Assembly (NCBI GenBank): GCA_963989245.1
Contig: OZ022352.1
Coordinates: 12,620,311-12,684,310, forward strand
DNA: 64,000 bases
DNA from: Nansenia antarctica
Taxonomy: Eukaryota; Chordata; Actinopteri; Argentiniformes; Microstomatidae
Reading direction: 5' to 3'
The notes under the pieces are model-generated. The model had not been told where the DNA came from. It did no database searches and was given only the letters and a program-made list of their open reading frames with translations. The first letter of the stretch is position 1, and the number at the start of each line of letters is the position of its first letter. Of the stretch, positions 19,915 through 35,264 are shown piece after piece. Both the position numbers and the translations under genes were made by a program.

Positions 19915-20200
19915 GGTGTACCCTGCCCACTCTCCTGAAACCCCTGTGTCTCCTGCTCAGGACCATCCAGACGGTTCCACAGGCATCTGGCTCGTTCCTT
20001 CAGATCCTCCAGGGACTTCATCAGGGATTCCTTCTTTACCTCCATCTTAAGACAGGAGGAAGCAGGCTCAGCCTGGGGGCCTGGGCCAGAGCTGGGGTCA
20101 GGACTGAGACAGGAGCTGAAACACTTGCGGTGCTGCTGTCGGAGTCATTGTCGGACTGGTAGTACCCACGCAATTCCAGGCGGGCACTACGATGCGGCAT
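19915..20200 (-). other. exon-like sequence of an unidentified gene
   Basis: Two overlapping minus-strand frames look coding. One starts at ATG 20200 and gives MPHRSARLELRGYYQSDNDS, continuing to a donor-like GAG|GTAAAG at 20040. It is reminiscent of the N-terminus of SUN-domain proteins. The other gives MEVKKESLMKSLEDLKERAR and a LWNRLDGPEQE motif ending at a CAG|GTTAGA donor near 19915. The second is reminiscent of the LWxRLxxPxxE motif of PRC1-type proteins. Both similarities are short and from memory. No further exons were found nearby, so this is an exon of an unknown gene or a remnant. Confidence 0.35.
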
Positions 20201-20395
20201 GACTGATAGGAGAGAGAGGGATGGTGGGGGGCATCAAGAGAGCGATAGAGAAACACAAGGTCGTGTTGATTTCACACACTGTTTGTATCCCCAACCACTT
20301 GGGGGTTCACTTCAGTCAGCAATTGGTTTAGAAATCCAATCACAAGTGTCTGCTGCTCATTAAAGCGTGGTACATCTAGCAAGCGCCAAGACTTA

Positions 20396-21599
20396 GGCCC
20401 AATCCCAATTCCCTTTTCTACCCCTATGGCTCGTTTTCGAGTGTGACTCAATTTCGAGCCAAGGCCTTCGAACAGAGCCACAAGCCGTCGGGGTTGAAAT
20501 CTACCCCTGTGAAATGGGACAACCCTTCAAGACTGATACGTCATCAGTAGTATCGTAGAAAAGCATTGACGCTCGCGACTCATTCACAACTTCACTTTTA
20601 CGCTATCAATCGATCAAACAAGTCATCAAATAAAAAAGATCAATGCTTCATTATCAGACCATGACAGAATAACGGCGCTCTAACCTGTATGAAACCTGTG
20701 CTTCTACCCTGCCAGTCTGCACTGATTTAGGACAACAGTGCAACAACTTCGCGGCTGAACTTTAGTTACATTTACGGCGTCATATATACCATCAATGGGA
20801 AACATGGAAAATGCATGACTTACAGCACCGATGTATTTCTATGGGGAAGGCTGTGCTTGACGATTCCATTGGACTGACGCCGGGGCAGAGGAACATGGTG
20901 ACTGTCTGTCACCCTGTGACAAACGCGCAGATATGAGTGTCCTGCTTTGGTAGTCTAATAATGGAAGTGATCAGGTAGGCTACAGTCCTCTACTGCTAAA
21001 CCCGAGCGCGCTGGTCTGTGGAACTTTCTATGTTAAGCATAGGCACAAGCGTAAGCACCTCGGCATAACAGCGATTGTTTTGTTATGCTTGTTAAATGTC
21101 TATAATGCATTGAAATGACATTAGTACATCAGACATGGAAATATGTCATATGCGCGACTGTCCACAAATCAGCCTGTAACGTTAGACACAGCACCTCGAC
21201 ATAAAAGCGATTTTTTTGGTTATGCTTGTTATAAAGAAAAGGTCTATAATGCATTGTAATGACATTAAACTAAGATAATAAGATGGTTATCATCATTTTT
21301 CAAATCTTTATTAATAAGTAATTACAGAGAAAGTAATGACATTTCCGCATTGAATAGAGCGACATAACATTTCTGTAGATGATTTGCAATGCATGCTGGA
21401 ATCAAGGGGTACGGCTTCAAAGCTAGTCTGGTCCTCAAATCGCTCGAAACGAAGTCATAGCTAGCCCTCCGACGAAGTCATAGCTAGCCCTTCCCCTCTG
21501 TGAAATATGAATTGGGACACCCTACCCTAAACGTGAACGAAAGCAAAACGAAGCCATAGGGGTGAAAACGAAGCCGTAGGGGTGAATTGGGATTGGCCC
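20396..21599. mobile_element. 1.2-kb PIF/Harbinger-like TIR element
   Basis: The ends GGCCCAATCCCAATTC and GAATTGGGATTGGCCC are inverted and flanked by TTA on both sides (20393-20395, 21600-21602). The 3-bp TWA duplication is typical of Harbinger. No transposase frame is present. Excising it restores the reading frame of the surrounding LINE, which confirms the boundaries. Confidence 0.75.
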
Positions 21600-21840
21600 T
21601 TAATACACAGTATAATGGAAGTACATTCAAGGGTAGTGAAGCAAGGAATTGTGGTCACATTAATTTGGGTCCCTGTACATACGGGCATCATGGGCAATGA
21701 GAGAGTACACAAACTAGCCAAACAAGCTGTTAAAAAAGGAAACAGACACAGAAATTCAAATATTAAAATCAGAGGGAAAGAGTATTGTGTGGAGGGAAGC
21801 CAATAGAAAGTGGCAGCAACAGTGGGATCAGGAGACAAGA

Positions 21841-21943
21841 CAGGGTTCCCACAGGAAATCCTTGCAAGTTTGTGAATTTGAGAAAAAAAATCAAGGCCTT
21901 AAAAGTTTTGGAAAATAGACATGGGTCATTGAAAGTGCTTGAA

Positions 21944-21989
<46 letters not shown>

Positions 21990-22287
21990 AAAAAAATGTT
22001 TTACGTAATTATAGTAGATAAGATATTGCTTAACATTAACTTTACACATATTTCACAATGTATTGTTTTGCTGTGCTGTGGTAGAGAGGGCAAGAGACCA
22101 TCTATTCATCACATTCAAGCCTCTCTTTTTAATTGTTGCCTGTGAGCGGATAGTTCCTATTATATCAATTCTCATCTAGAATTGTCTCAAACTATGCCGT
22201 GTTGGGTCCTTGAATTTGAGGGAATTGAGTCTTGAAAGTCCTTGAAAAGTGCTTGAATTTGATGTTTCAGAAGGTGTAGGAACCCTG
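21841..22287. mobile_element. 447-bp MITE with CAGGGTTCC ends
   Basis: The ends CAGGGTTCCCACA and (G)TGTAGGAACCCTG are flanked by CAAGA. It contains a (CT)n tract. A second copy of the same family lies at 53579-54048. It splits the LINE coding sequence between 21840 and 22288. Confidence 0.8.
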
Positions 22288-22867
22288 CAAGAGGAAGACA
22301 ATTATATGCAATACAAAACAGAGTGGGTAGTGTGATAAACAGAGTGGGTAGTGTGATAAACAGAGTGGGTAGTGTGATAAACAGAGTGGGTAGTGTGATA
22401 ACATCCGACGGGATTATGTGACTATTGTCATGTAAAAGAAACAGTAGAACATGTACTTGTTAACTGCAGGAAATATGCGTCAGAAAGACAGGAAATTATG
22501 GAGGGACTGAACAGATGGGGACTGACAAGAGAAGGTTTGGAGGTATTGGAGTGTGGTGGGAGTGGACAGGGCAGGAGGTGTCTGGTCAGCTTTCTCAAGA
22601 GAACTGGCCTGATAGGGAGGCTGTGACGAGATGGACAATGTAGTAACTGGATCAATCCAGCAGATGGCAGTAGTGCAACGCGAAGGATGCAAGCTGCCGT
22701 TAAACCCAACAGAAGAAGAAGAGGAAGAAGTGTTTTGATAATTTGTACCCATTTCTGACCCAATAATCTGACCCACGTGTCACCAAATAACGGTACATAA
22801 ATGTATGGGTGATTTGAGCCTATTCGCGTTCATCTAGTTAGTGGGCCGCCACCCTCGAGTTGTGCCA

Positions 22868-26317
<3,450 letters not shown>

Positions 26318-26322
<5 letters not shown>

Positions 26323-26450
26323 CACACATCATACCTCTGTAACCAAGGACTACATGGAGCCCACCCTAACACACATCATACCTCCGTAACCAAGGACTAC
26401 ATGGAGCCCACCCTAACACACATCATACCTCCGTAACCAAGGACTACATG
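26318..26450. repeat. 48-bp tandem repeat spanning the rccd1 stop codon
   Basis: Nearly three copies of a unit containing CCCACCCTAACACACATCAT and GTAACCAAGGACTACATGG. The rccd1 stop (TAA) is in the first CCCTAA, so the stop context is repeated in the 3' UTR. A polyadenylation signal AATAAA lies at 26535-26540. Confidence 0.85.
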
Positions 26451-26820
26451 GAATGGAAATACTGCACAGTTTTGATTCCTTGGGAGTTTGGAATGGACAT
26501 ATTTTGTATGATTTTTTTAAGACATATAATAGATAATAAAAAAGGCAGGTTAAGACTTGATTACTTTTATTTGAACTATTGATACAAACTTACATCTTCA
26601 AACTGTTTTTAAAAAAAAAGAAAAAAAGAAGAAAGATCTTATTGCACAGGTATTATGTATAAATACATTTTTCAAACACATTTAGAAAATCTACAGAGAC
26701 ACATAATTGAAACATAAAATACATAATTAAGGCACAATCTCTTAAAATATTCTTATTAAGATGAAAGTCTTCTGAGAATCAAGTGGACTTCAGAGCATCT
26801 TTTTATTCTGGTAATGGGCC

Positions 26821-29800
26821 TCACAGCACGATCTTAAAAGAACTGGAGAAGAATCCAAACATTAGGGGGAAGGTCATAAGCAAACACAGATGGTTGAGGC
26901 ATATTCTAGTGAAACTCCCACTCACCTGACAAAGTCTGGTGATCTGGAAATGACATGTTGGAACTCTGAGAGATTCACTGTCCCATCTTTGTCAATGTCT
27001 GACTCCTCAAGAATCTGCCATTTATGGGAAGAAAACAAAAACAGCTGAGCAAGCAGATACTTTACTTACATGTTTAATAACTTGCACAGATAACTTAAAC
27101 ATTGTTTCTGTAACCTCTGAGATTTTACACGTGTAAATATGTGTAAATGATCTGGCTCTAAAGATATACGTATATATATATATTTTTTTTAATAGTTTCA
27201 ATAGTTTTTATGTGTGTTTTCCATACTTTACCAGGTCTGGAAATGGTCAATATTATATGGGTCATTCTTTTTTATACGGTGCCATTTGGACTTCATTACT
27301 TGATGAAAAATAAATGGTTGATTTATCTATATTTTAATGTTCTATTAGATAAAGGACATATCTAGCTTGCTGAAAAACATAGTGGTCGAGCTCAGGCACC
27401 TAAATTGTATTTTATTTAGAATACCCTCTGTAGTTGAATAGGGCGAGTGTCTCCAGAACAGAGTGGACACATAACAGGGTGGACACTAACAGGGTGGACA
27501 TTTTGAGTTAAAGTTAGCCTTTAGCCTGCCTGTGTTAGCATAATGGCTAGAATGACCATGAATACTTGATGAGGAATCTAATTTGCACTAAATAGTTTTT
27601 TTGAAATTATTCAATTTGATTGATCTCCTCAATATTTAGGCATAACAGGGTGGACACGTTATGGTCAACCACATTAAACTCACTGGATAAAAACATAAAA
27701 ATCAGATGGTAAAAGAGGTAGAAAATCACACAGCTTACAACATTTGAAATCCCCTCCACTGATGTGATTGAGAAATATGGTTTTCTTTTAAAAGGGACAT
27801 TAACACAGCATAACAGGGTGGACAGTGATCGCAGGGACAAACATACAACCTTAATTTTTGGTACAAAATTTAAAAATAATGGATAAAAACGATATTTGAT
27901 TTCAATAGATATTGATCAGGAAAATGAAATAATAATAATAACATATTTGGAAATGTATATGTTTTTAATAGTTATTTTTGGGATTGAAGTTGAATGAACA
28001 ACAATTGAAGTTGAATGGACATCCCAAACCCCATGCAAAATCTCATTTACATCTTTAACCAAAGCTTTTAAAATGTAGAAAACAACAACTTAGAAGCCCA
28101 TATCATTGTATTCATAATAAATAACAATCGACTATACATGTCGAAAAACCTAATGGAATTAGTATGTCCAAATTTAGACAAAATACAACATGATTTGTAC
28201 TGGGGACGGAAAAGGCACCGTATAAAAAAATTACCCATATACCATACTCTTCCAGACTTAATTTTAATTTTAATTTAATTTTGCCATTTAGCAGACGCTT
28301 TTATCCAAAGCGACTTACAATTACGAATTACAGGGACATTCCCCCTGGAGTAACTGAGGGCTAAGTGCCTTACCCAAGGGCACACTAGTAGTGGTGTGGC
28401 TTCAGGCGGGATTTGAACTCACAACCTTCCGATCCCAAGTCCAACTCACTATCCACTAGACCACCACTACCCCCTTCACAGACCTGACTTCACAGACCTG
28501 CGTAGGAACCCTGTAATACTGTGAACTCACGTTGTTTATGAGTTGTCTCATCTCTTCAGGGGTCAGTCTTGTGTCCTCTGTCTCACCAGTCAAGCAGTTC
28601 ACCAGCTTCTCTAGGTCTCCACCATCCAGAGTGCCATCATCATCAAAGTCTAAGAAGATAAAACAATCAATGTGTAACCAGCTAAAACACTGACAACCAT
28701 AAAAACCATTTAAAAAAAAAAGTATCCTCAGCAAACATAATACCGAAAATACGGAATGCGTAGTGGGATTTGATTTCCAGGGTGGCTGAATCGCTGAAGG
28801 CACTCAAGAGATCCAAAAAGTCCTCAAAGGTCAGGCTTCCGTCTTTCATGTCAGAGGTTGAGAACACGTTGCAGATCCTTTTCCTGAATGGATTAGACTA
28901 GAAGGAGGAGGTGGGTACAGAACATGACGTATCAGGAATTGTTACACTTATGTCTGTGAAGTAATGGTGTGATTACCTCTGATGACAATAGTAACAGGCC
29001 CCTTTCCACTTGTATAATAACATAAACAGCTTAACTCCACTAGACCAATACAAAGCACATAGACATACTAGGCTATATTTCCATATTACATGTTGATACA
29101 ACATTAGTACAAGCATGGGCTTATTGCAGTTTTACCACAGAGAGAGATCAGGACCAAAGTGAACATACAAGTACTTTCCCTTTACCATTTTGCAACCGAT
29201 TACTGAATAATACTGAGTGATAATTTAATTGGAAATATTGTCACCTTGAGCTCCGGCAGTGTCAGGATTTTATCCATTGGTATTCTGGGAGTGGGGAGGT
29301 TCCTGTCCTCTTTAGACAGAAGCTCACTGAACTTCTTGTGTGCACTAAACACGAGTGAGACAACCATTGAATGAATGAATGAATGAATGCATTTATTTCG
29401 AACATGTGTAGAGAGAAATAGTTATAACAACAAAAGACAAAACAAAAACAAGAAAAACAAAAAAAACAAAAAACACTATTTACTTCACATGTCCGAAAAG
29501 GAGTAGGAAGAAGCATAAGCTTATTTAATCCTACCCCTTCTCCAATACTCAGAGATTAATAATTAATAATCAGCAGTTGACTTCAATATAAATATATATA
29601 ATTTTTTATTTTATTTTATTAAATCAAATTTATTTACTTATTTACATATTGACCAACAATAGAAAACAGATCATGTAAATAAACAAATAATCTGTGAAAA
29701 CAACAACTATCAAAGCCCTTCTTCCTCCTCGTACCTGGTGAAAACCATGTTTTTATACCGCTTTTTGAACTGGGCCATTCAAAAACATTTTTAAAAAACA

Positions 29801-31670
29801 GCTAAAGACTGTCCTGTATAGACAGGCTTTTGGCTAACCCCAAAAGCCTGTCTTTCTGTGTCCTGTTGATATTGTTGTACACTTGTTGTTTGTTACTTGT
29901 TCTTATTTTCACTTGTTTGCCTATTTTAACCTGCTATGACTTTTGCTCGTCTATTATGTTTCTTGTATTTGTAAAGCACTTTGTGACCCCTGGTCTGCTA
30001 TAGAAATACATTTTACTTTTACTTATCTTAATCTATGTTCTTAAGCAATGTATGAAAGTCCAATTTACAAGGAAGTTTGGCCAGAGTAAATACTTTGGTA
30101 TGACTGGTGTAATTCCTGCACTGTTATAAACGGGTGAGCTGTCATCTTGCCAATATTGCCTTTAAATTACAAAATAATTAAATTAAGATTATAAAAACCC
30201 ATCCTTTTAATATTGCATTTAAGTTACAAAATAATTAAATTAATATAATATATAATGATTAAAGCACTTTGAGCTGCAACTTTGCAGGAAAATCGCTATA
30301 CAAATAAAGTTATTATTATTATTATTATGATTATCTTGTTAGAAAAGCAATAAATAACATTTAGCAATACAGCTACTTACAGTAGAATCTCTTGCTTTGT
30401 CAAAAATGTCAGCTCCTGCAGGGAGAACAAATACATGTTACTTTCAATAAACCAGTTACACGCATATCAAATAATCATAACTGTCTTATAGTCTAGCAGC
30501 AAGTCCTCAAAAAAGGCTTTAGTTTTTGAGATACCCCTACCCGAGGTAGAGCAAATGACAACAATGATTTTTCTTATCTTTAGGGTCTCCCATTAATGAA
30601 ATTGATTGTTGTCAAATTTTATTTTGGGGGGGAAATATGTTTTTTGGGTTGTTCTTTAGAGCTACCCCAATCCCTGAAAAAGAGCCAAATTAGACCAGGC
30701 CGAATATGGGGAAGGTGACAAAAAAGCCCCTAACTTGAGAATGATCACTCTTTTCCTCTTCAGATTTGCTGAGGTATGAACCAGGTGGTTGTCCTACATC
30801 ACCAAATAGTCAGACAACTATTTACCTAAATAAATACTGAATTATAGTCCTGTAAACTTAGCTTCAGTTTAGACGGAAATTGTACTTTTTGGTGACAGGA
30901 ACATAGGACTCCATCACTTTTCTCTCATTTATCAGAAAAACAGAAATCCCTGAAAAATATATAATTATTGAATTGTCTAGGGTGCTATTGAACACTAACC
31001 AGTAGTTGTATGGAAATATCTCATACAGTTCTATTGCAAATGAGATTTCTTTAGACATAGGCCTACCTCTTACAGCCTCTTACAGATACAGTCAAATTCC
31101 GAATGGGGGATAAGTGGCATAATAGCCTATAAGTTAAGAATGCTCACTCTGATGGTCATCATATTTGGAGAGGGAAATACCAGGTGGTTGAACTACATCA
31201 CCAAATAGTCAGAATAAGAGTAACCCAATAAAATAAAGTTTAGTTCTAAATTGCAAGCCTCTAAAACATAGGTGTAAATAGTACAGGTTTAATTAAAACT
31301 GGAACCTTAATTCAAAGTACAATTAAATAAAGTCCTCAAACATTAGGGGACACGTTTTGACATTCTGCACAGCAGGTGCAGAACTCTGTACAGGGAAGGC
31401 CAACAGAGAGGCACTGGCACTTTCCACTCTCTCCACACTTTGCATCTTTGCAATATACGTGAGTGATGTCTCACTTCTGTAGGTGTCATGTTCACAGTTC
31501 ACAGGATCATTTTATCTTAGAAGTTATATCAAGGACGTCTCGTTGAGATTAAACAAACTCGCTTGTAAGTAAAGACTCCATTAACTCAATTCGGGAGAAG
31601 TTGATCCCCTTACACTGACCTGGTACTCTGAGAGCAGGTCCTTCCGTAACTGGCTTGCCGTCGTTCCCAT
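26821..31670 (-). CDS. cib1: calcium and integrin-binding protein 1
   Basis: Seven exons on the minus strand: 31670-31620, 30415-30381, 29344-29245, 28897-28744, 28649-28531, 27014-26926, 26842-26821. They total 570 nt, 189 residues (human 191), with phase kept at each junction. The start MGTTASQLRKDLL has a Gly2 N-myristoylation context. Two canonical calcium-binding EF hands are visible: DFDDDGTLDGGDLEKLV and DIDKDGTVNLSEFQHVI. The degenerate N-terminal pair (KQEILLAHKKF, KDGSLTFEDFLDLLSAF) precedes them. The C-terminus SFKIVL matches the family helix that covers the hydrophobic pocket. It binds the integrin αIIb tail and several kinases in the cytosol and at membranes. It is head to head with gdpgp1, as in human, and tail to tail with rccd1. 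Confidence 0.96.
27259..28236. mobile_element. ~980-bp TIR element in cib1 intron 5
   Basis: The ends GGGTCATTCTTTTTTATACGGTGCC and the inverted GGCACCGTATAAAAAAATTACCC are flanked by ATAT on both sides. The interior has at least four copies of TAACAGGGTGGACA (27470-27820). No transposase frame was found, and the superfamily was not resolved; a TA or ATAT duplication is possible. Confidence 0.65.
28262..28474 (-). mobile_element. tRNA-derived SINE, inverted copy
   Basis: Inverted copy of the SINE at 19681-19889, ending with TAGACCACCACTAC (the A-box complement) and starting with the L2-type tail TTAGCAGACGCTTTTATCC. It lies in cib1 intron 5, next to the TIR element. Confidence 0.85.
29366..30330. 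repeat. LINE 3' ends in cib1 intron 2
   Basis: 29366-29560 has a (TGAA)n tail joined to CATTTATTTCGAACATGTG, a fish LINE 3' terminus in inverted orientation. 29760-30010 and 30100-30330 carry L2-like 3' regions; the second ends GCTATACAAATAAAG then (TTA)n. No coding remains. Confidence 0.6.
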
Positions 31671-33011
31671 GTTGCGTTTCGATGTGTAAACGTACTTCTG
31701 TTTAAGTTCTTTATGTTCAACTTGGGCGAAAACAAACAAACTTTCTGCTACGATCAACTTTTCTCACTACTTCCCCTTCCTGTACTAACTAGCTACGTCA
31801 CGTTTCCATAGTAACCAGATTAGCATATAATAATAATAACTTTATATTTGTATAGCGCTTTTCCTGCAAACGTTGCATCTCTAAGTGCTCCAATCATTAT
31901 ATAATCATCATGTAATTATTTAGTCATTTAAAGGCAATATTAAAAAGATGGGTTTTTAGTCTTGACTTGAACACATTTCCTGAGGTTGCATTCCTAATGT
32001 AATATATGCATATAGCGCACCAGAAACACAAGAATACCTTTACACTACTTTTTTTTGGCACTCTAAAAAACATTGTTTTGAGTCTCACCAATCATCTGAT
32101 ATTAGAGAGAGATAACAGTGGGGGAACGTTATTCAAGTAAGGAACGTGCTGCTGTTGTATCGTTGTATGAGAAAGCTAACCAGTAACCCACGACGTGTAT
32201 TTTAAATGACATAGGAAGTGTCACATGTTTAACTTTGTCCAATTGTAGAAGGAATGAACTACTTTTGTAATCCACAAGTTCACACAATTTCACAGTCCAC
32301 ATTTAACATGTGGAAGAAGTTGGGGGAAAAAAATAACACCACCTGCACATTGCCACTCCACGTCAGCAGGGGGCGACATACGTGCCTCCCAGTCCCTAAA
32401 CGACGCTCTGGAAGAAGAAGTCACTCTGTGCCATCCACATGGACATCAATGGTCAGGGATCGTTTGGGATCTAATGTCGTGGCTGAAAACAAACAAACAA
32501 ACAAACAAACGGTGACATTTACATGTTTGGCATTCAGCAGACGCCTTATTCCAAAGCGACTTACAATCAATACATTTGACTAAGCAAGTGAGTCATCTAT
32601 CCACCAGTCGTAGCAGGAGACCTAATGTCATTTGTATATACTGTCATTTAACCGGTAAGGCTTGAGCGTACTATCCATTAACTGAAACATTCGGCATGAA
32701 TGAATGAATGGTCTTTATTGTCATTAATACAGTACAGGTACCATACAACGACATTTGGGAGGGGGGGCTCCCCTGGTGCTTGGAAAAAAAATACTAAAAA
32801 CAAGAAGGGAAAAGGTTTACATAAATAAAGGCTATGTACACTATCCACTATACTATACTATACTACACTATCCACTATACTATACTATACAAATAAAACA
32901 CTGTGCTGTACTCTATGCTATGCTATAAATATCCTAACATTATTTCCTATCATTTCTGCCCACGTGTCTCCCGTCAACTCGTCTCCCAGCAAGCCAAACG
33001 TCTACAATCAA
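31671..33011. other. shared upstream region of cib1 and gdpgp1, with repeats
   Basis: The two genes start about 1.3 kb apart in opposite directions, so this holds both promoters. It also holds an L2-like 3' end (31820-31990, TATATTTGTATAGCGCTTTTC), a copy of the GGCATTTAGCAGACGCC-type repeat (32517-32630), an (AAAC)n run near 32488-32510 and a Rex-like LINE tail (32697-32800). No CpG-rich core promoter was obvious. Confidence 0.5.
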
Positions 33012-34145
33012 ATGGAGATGTGCAAGTCCCCAATAGGTTTCTCGTATCGAAGGCAGGATTTTGTTGAACGTGTCCATCGTTCCATAATGAGGAGGGATGA
33101 TGGAGTTGATCGAGCAACAATACCCATGCCGTCTATATTTGACACTGCGTTGAGAGCCGGCTGGACAGACAGGATGGGCAGAGGTCTCTTCAGATACCAC
33201 CTGGGTGAGCTGCAGACACGGGTCTTACCCGGCCCGTCTGGATACGTTGCCCAATTGAACATCCAAAGAGGGATAGAGAGAAGAAAACCACAGGAAATAT
33301 TGAGCATCAAACAGCCCTTTGACGCCAAACAGTTCAACTTCAACAAAATCAACCCAGAAGAAATCCTATTTGAGATGAGTAAGCAACATGAAGTCACAGC
33401 AACACAGGAGGACCCCTGCATTGAAAATGGAAAGGCAAGGGAACTTTGTAAAATGATAGTGTTGATCAACGTGAGCCCCTTGGAGTTTGGACATTGTTTA
33501 CTGGTCCCCGAGCCAACCCACTGCTCTCCACAGGTCCTGACACCCTTTGCCATCCAAACCGGTATCGAATCCGTTCTCCTGAGCTCTGAACCGGGCTTTC
33601 GGGTGGGATTCAACAGTCTCGGAGCTTTTGCATCTGTCAATCATTTGCACCTCCATGGCTATTACATGGACCACCAGCTGCATGTAGAATGTGCTGCGGC
33701 CCGACCCCTGGTTCCTGAGAAGGGATTTTTCCGTATGACAGCCTTTCCCAACGGTTTTCTGTTTTACACAGAAATAGAGGACCTGGAGAAAGTCGCCCGT
33801 ACAATTTGTCAGGTCACAGACTTCATGGTGGGTGGAAATAAGGCGCACAACCTGTTCTTCACGAGAGGCTGCCCCCCCGGGGAAACGCATGAGCAGTCGA
33901 GCAGCAGATGTGGGGTGCGTGTGATAGTATGGCCCAGGGTGTCCAGCTTTGGTGCCAAAGAGGAATCTGGCTTCAATGTGGCTCTGTGTGAGCTGGCCGG
34001 ACATTTGCCGTTCAAGAACCAAAAGGATTATGATAACAGTACTGAAAAGGACGTGATGTCAATTATTCAGAGGTATCTTCTGCCAGATGAAGAATTTCTT
34101 CAATTGGAAAAGCAACTTGTTGCACATTTACAATATGACTTATAA
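33012..34145 (+). CDS. gdpgp1: GDP-D-glucose phosphorylase 1
   Basis: An intronless frame of 377 residues starting MEMCKSPIGF. It hydrolyses or phosphorolyses GDP-D-glucose to GDP plus glucose-1-phosphate, clearing a mis-made nucleotide sugar. Family landmarks in order: GLFRYHLGELQTRVLPG (~residues 62-78), AQLNIQRGIERRKP, KQFNFNKINPEEILFE, LINVSPLEFGHCLLVPEP, then the HIT-type active-site block FNSLGAFASVNHLHLHGYY with its histidine motif. FFTRGCPPG and FNVALCELAGHLP follow. The frame could extend upstream only through a non-ATG codon, so the ATG at 33012 is preferred. The intronless structure and the position beside cib1 match mammals. Confidence 0.96.
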   Translation: MEMCKSPIGFSYRRQDFVERVHRSIMRRDDGVDRATIPMPSIFDTALRAGWTDRMGRGLFRYHLGELQTRVLPGPSGYVAQLNIQRGIERRKPQEILSIKQPFDAKQFNFNKINPEEILFEMSKQHEVTATQEDPCIENGKARELCKMIVLINVSPLEFGHCLLVPEPTHCSPQVLTPFAIQTGIESVLLSSEPGFRVGFNSLGAFASVNHLHLHGYYMDHQLHVECAAARPLVPEKGFFRMTAFPNGFLFYTEIEDLEKVARTICQVTDFMVGGNKAHNLFFTRGCPPGETHEQSSSRCGVRVIVWPRVSSFGAKEESGFNVALCELAGHLPFKNQKDYDNSTEKDVMSIIQRYLLPDEEFLQLEKQLVAHLQYDL

Positions 34146-35079
34146 GTCCATAACAACCACTTATACACGTTTGAATGCAACCGTGCCATAATATCAGATT
34201 TTGCTATAATATAAAAATCTGAAATCGCAGTAGTATTACATTCAATTCAATTCAACTTTATTGGCCATGTGCAGTGCACTAGGAACATGACTTGGTATTC
34301 TGCCATGCTGAACAAGCTACAGTAAATACAACATACAACAGCAAGACGACAATACTCAAGACAAAATATACAGTACCAATATTGAGTGAATATTATGAAT
34401 AAATATACTGTACAACTAAGTGCAAGAATATGTAAAGTGCAAGGTGCAATGATCAGGAGTTATTGAGGAGGGCTATGACCATGGTGACGTGGCATCTTCT
34501 GCAAACTTATGTGCATTTTTATTTTACTGGACATTATCAAGAGTATAGCAAAGGCTTGTCAAATGTGATGTTGGTGTTGCTGATTGACTATGTTTAACAG
34601 ATAAAATGCTATACACGAATGCTAATTGTTTGTTTGTTTGTTAATTTCTCACAAATCAGCTCAGTGGCCTTGCGGTTAGAGTGTCCGCCCTGAGATTGGG
34701 AGGTTGTGAGTTCCATCCCAGGCCGAGTCAAACCAAAGATAGTTGGGTAGGAAGTAGACAGATAATAATGAGGTAGGCTACTCCTGCAAGATAAAGCCTA
34801 GTGCCAGGATGTTGAATGACTCAACAGAAACATTAAAACATTATTTAGAGACAGACTGGGCGAATACTTCTTGTCCCAACGGACATAAGCATACCGACAG
34901 TGATGAAGAACGCCTTTCATCTGATTAAAAAAAAGATACAGAGGTCAAGGTTTTTCACATGTGAAATTATGTATACACACTCAGGCAATGTTAAGGTCAT
35001 ATTTACTCATACCCATTCATCACTTTGAAATGTACTCTTCAAAATGTGGTATTTTGCCTGTTTGTTTCCATTGCTAGGC
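34146..35079. other. 3' flank of gdpgp1 with LINE tail and SINE
   Basis: 34245-34450 begins TTCAATTCAATTCAACTTTATTGGCCATG, a LINE 3' end. 34663-34860 has a tRNA-like head (GTGGCCTTGCGGTTAGAGTG as A box, GGTTGTGAGTTCCATCCC as B box) and is a SINE. Confidence 0.65.
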
Positions 35080-35264
35080 CACCTGGAATACACCTCATAA
35101 ACTGCAAGTATGAGAGTGTGGTAAGATCTATAACAGGAGGACTCTCCACACAGCTTACTCTCCACACACCTTACTCATTCCATCATCCCAGTTATACAAA
35201 GAAATGGTTGTAGAATTCCAAGCATGTCATTCTGAATACATTCCACAGTCAAGGGCTTGCAATA

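Larger units (their letters stand above)
20280..22740 (+). mobile_element. decayed LINE with RNase H, interrupted by two other elements
   Basis: RNase H-like coding (LIWVPVHTGIMGNERVHKLA) lies at 21615-21760. Reading back, the same frame continues to the left of the Harbinger-like insertion (…GTSSKRQDLIHSIMEVH across the junction). After the MITE it resumes with a WDQETR/GRQLYAIQNRVG junction and ends with a Cys-His motif (CDYCHVKETVEHVLVNC). The 3' end is a GAAGAAGAAG tail near 22710-22735. A 21-bp unit is amplified four times at 22316-22401. It is an I-type or related non-LTR remnant; the clade was not resolved. Confidence 0.7.

Noticed and set aside
33008..34022. Minus-strand frames opposite gdpgp1
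   Set aside because: They mirror the intronless gdpgp1 gene and have no recognisable domains.
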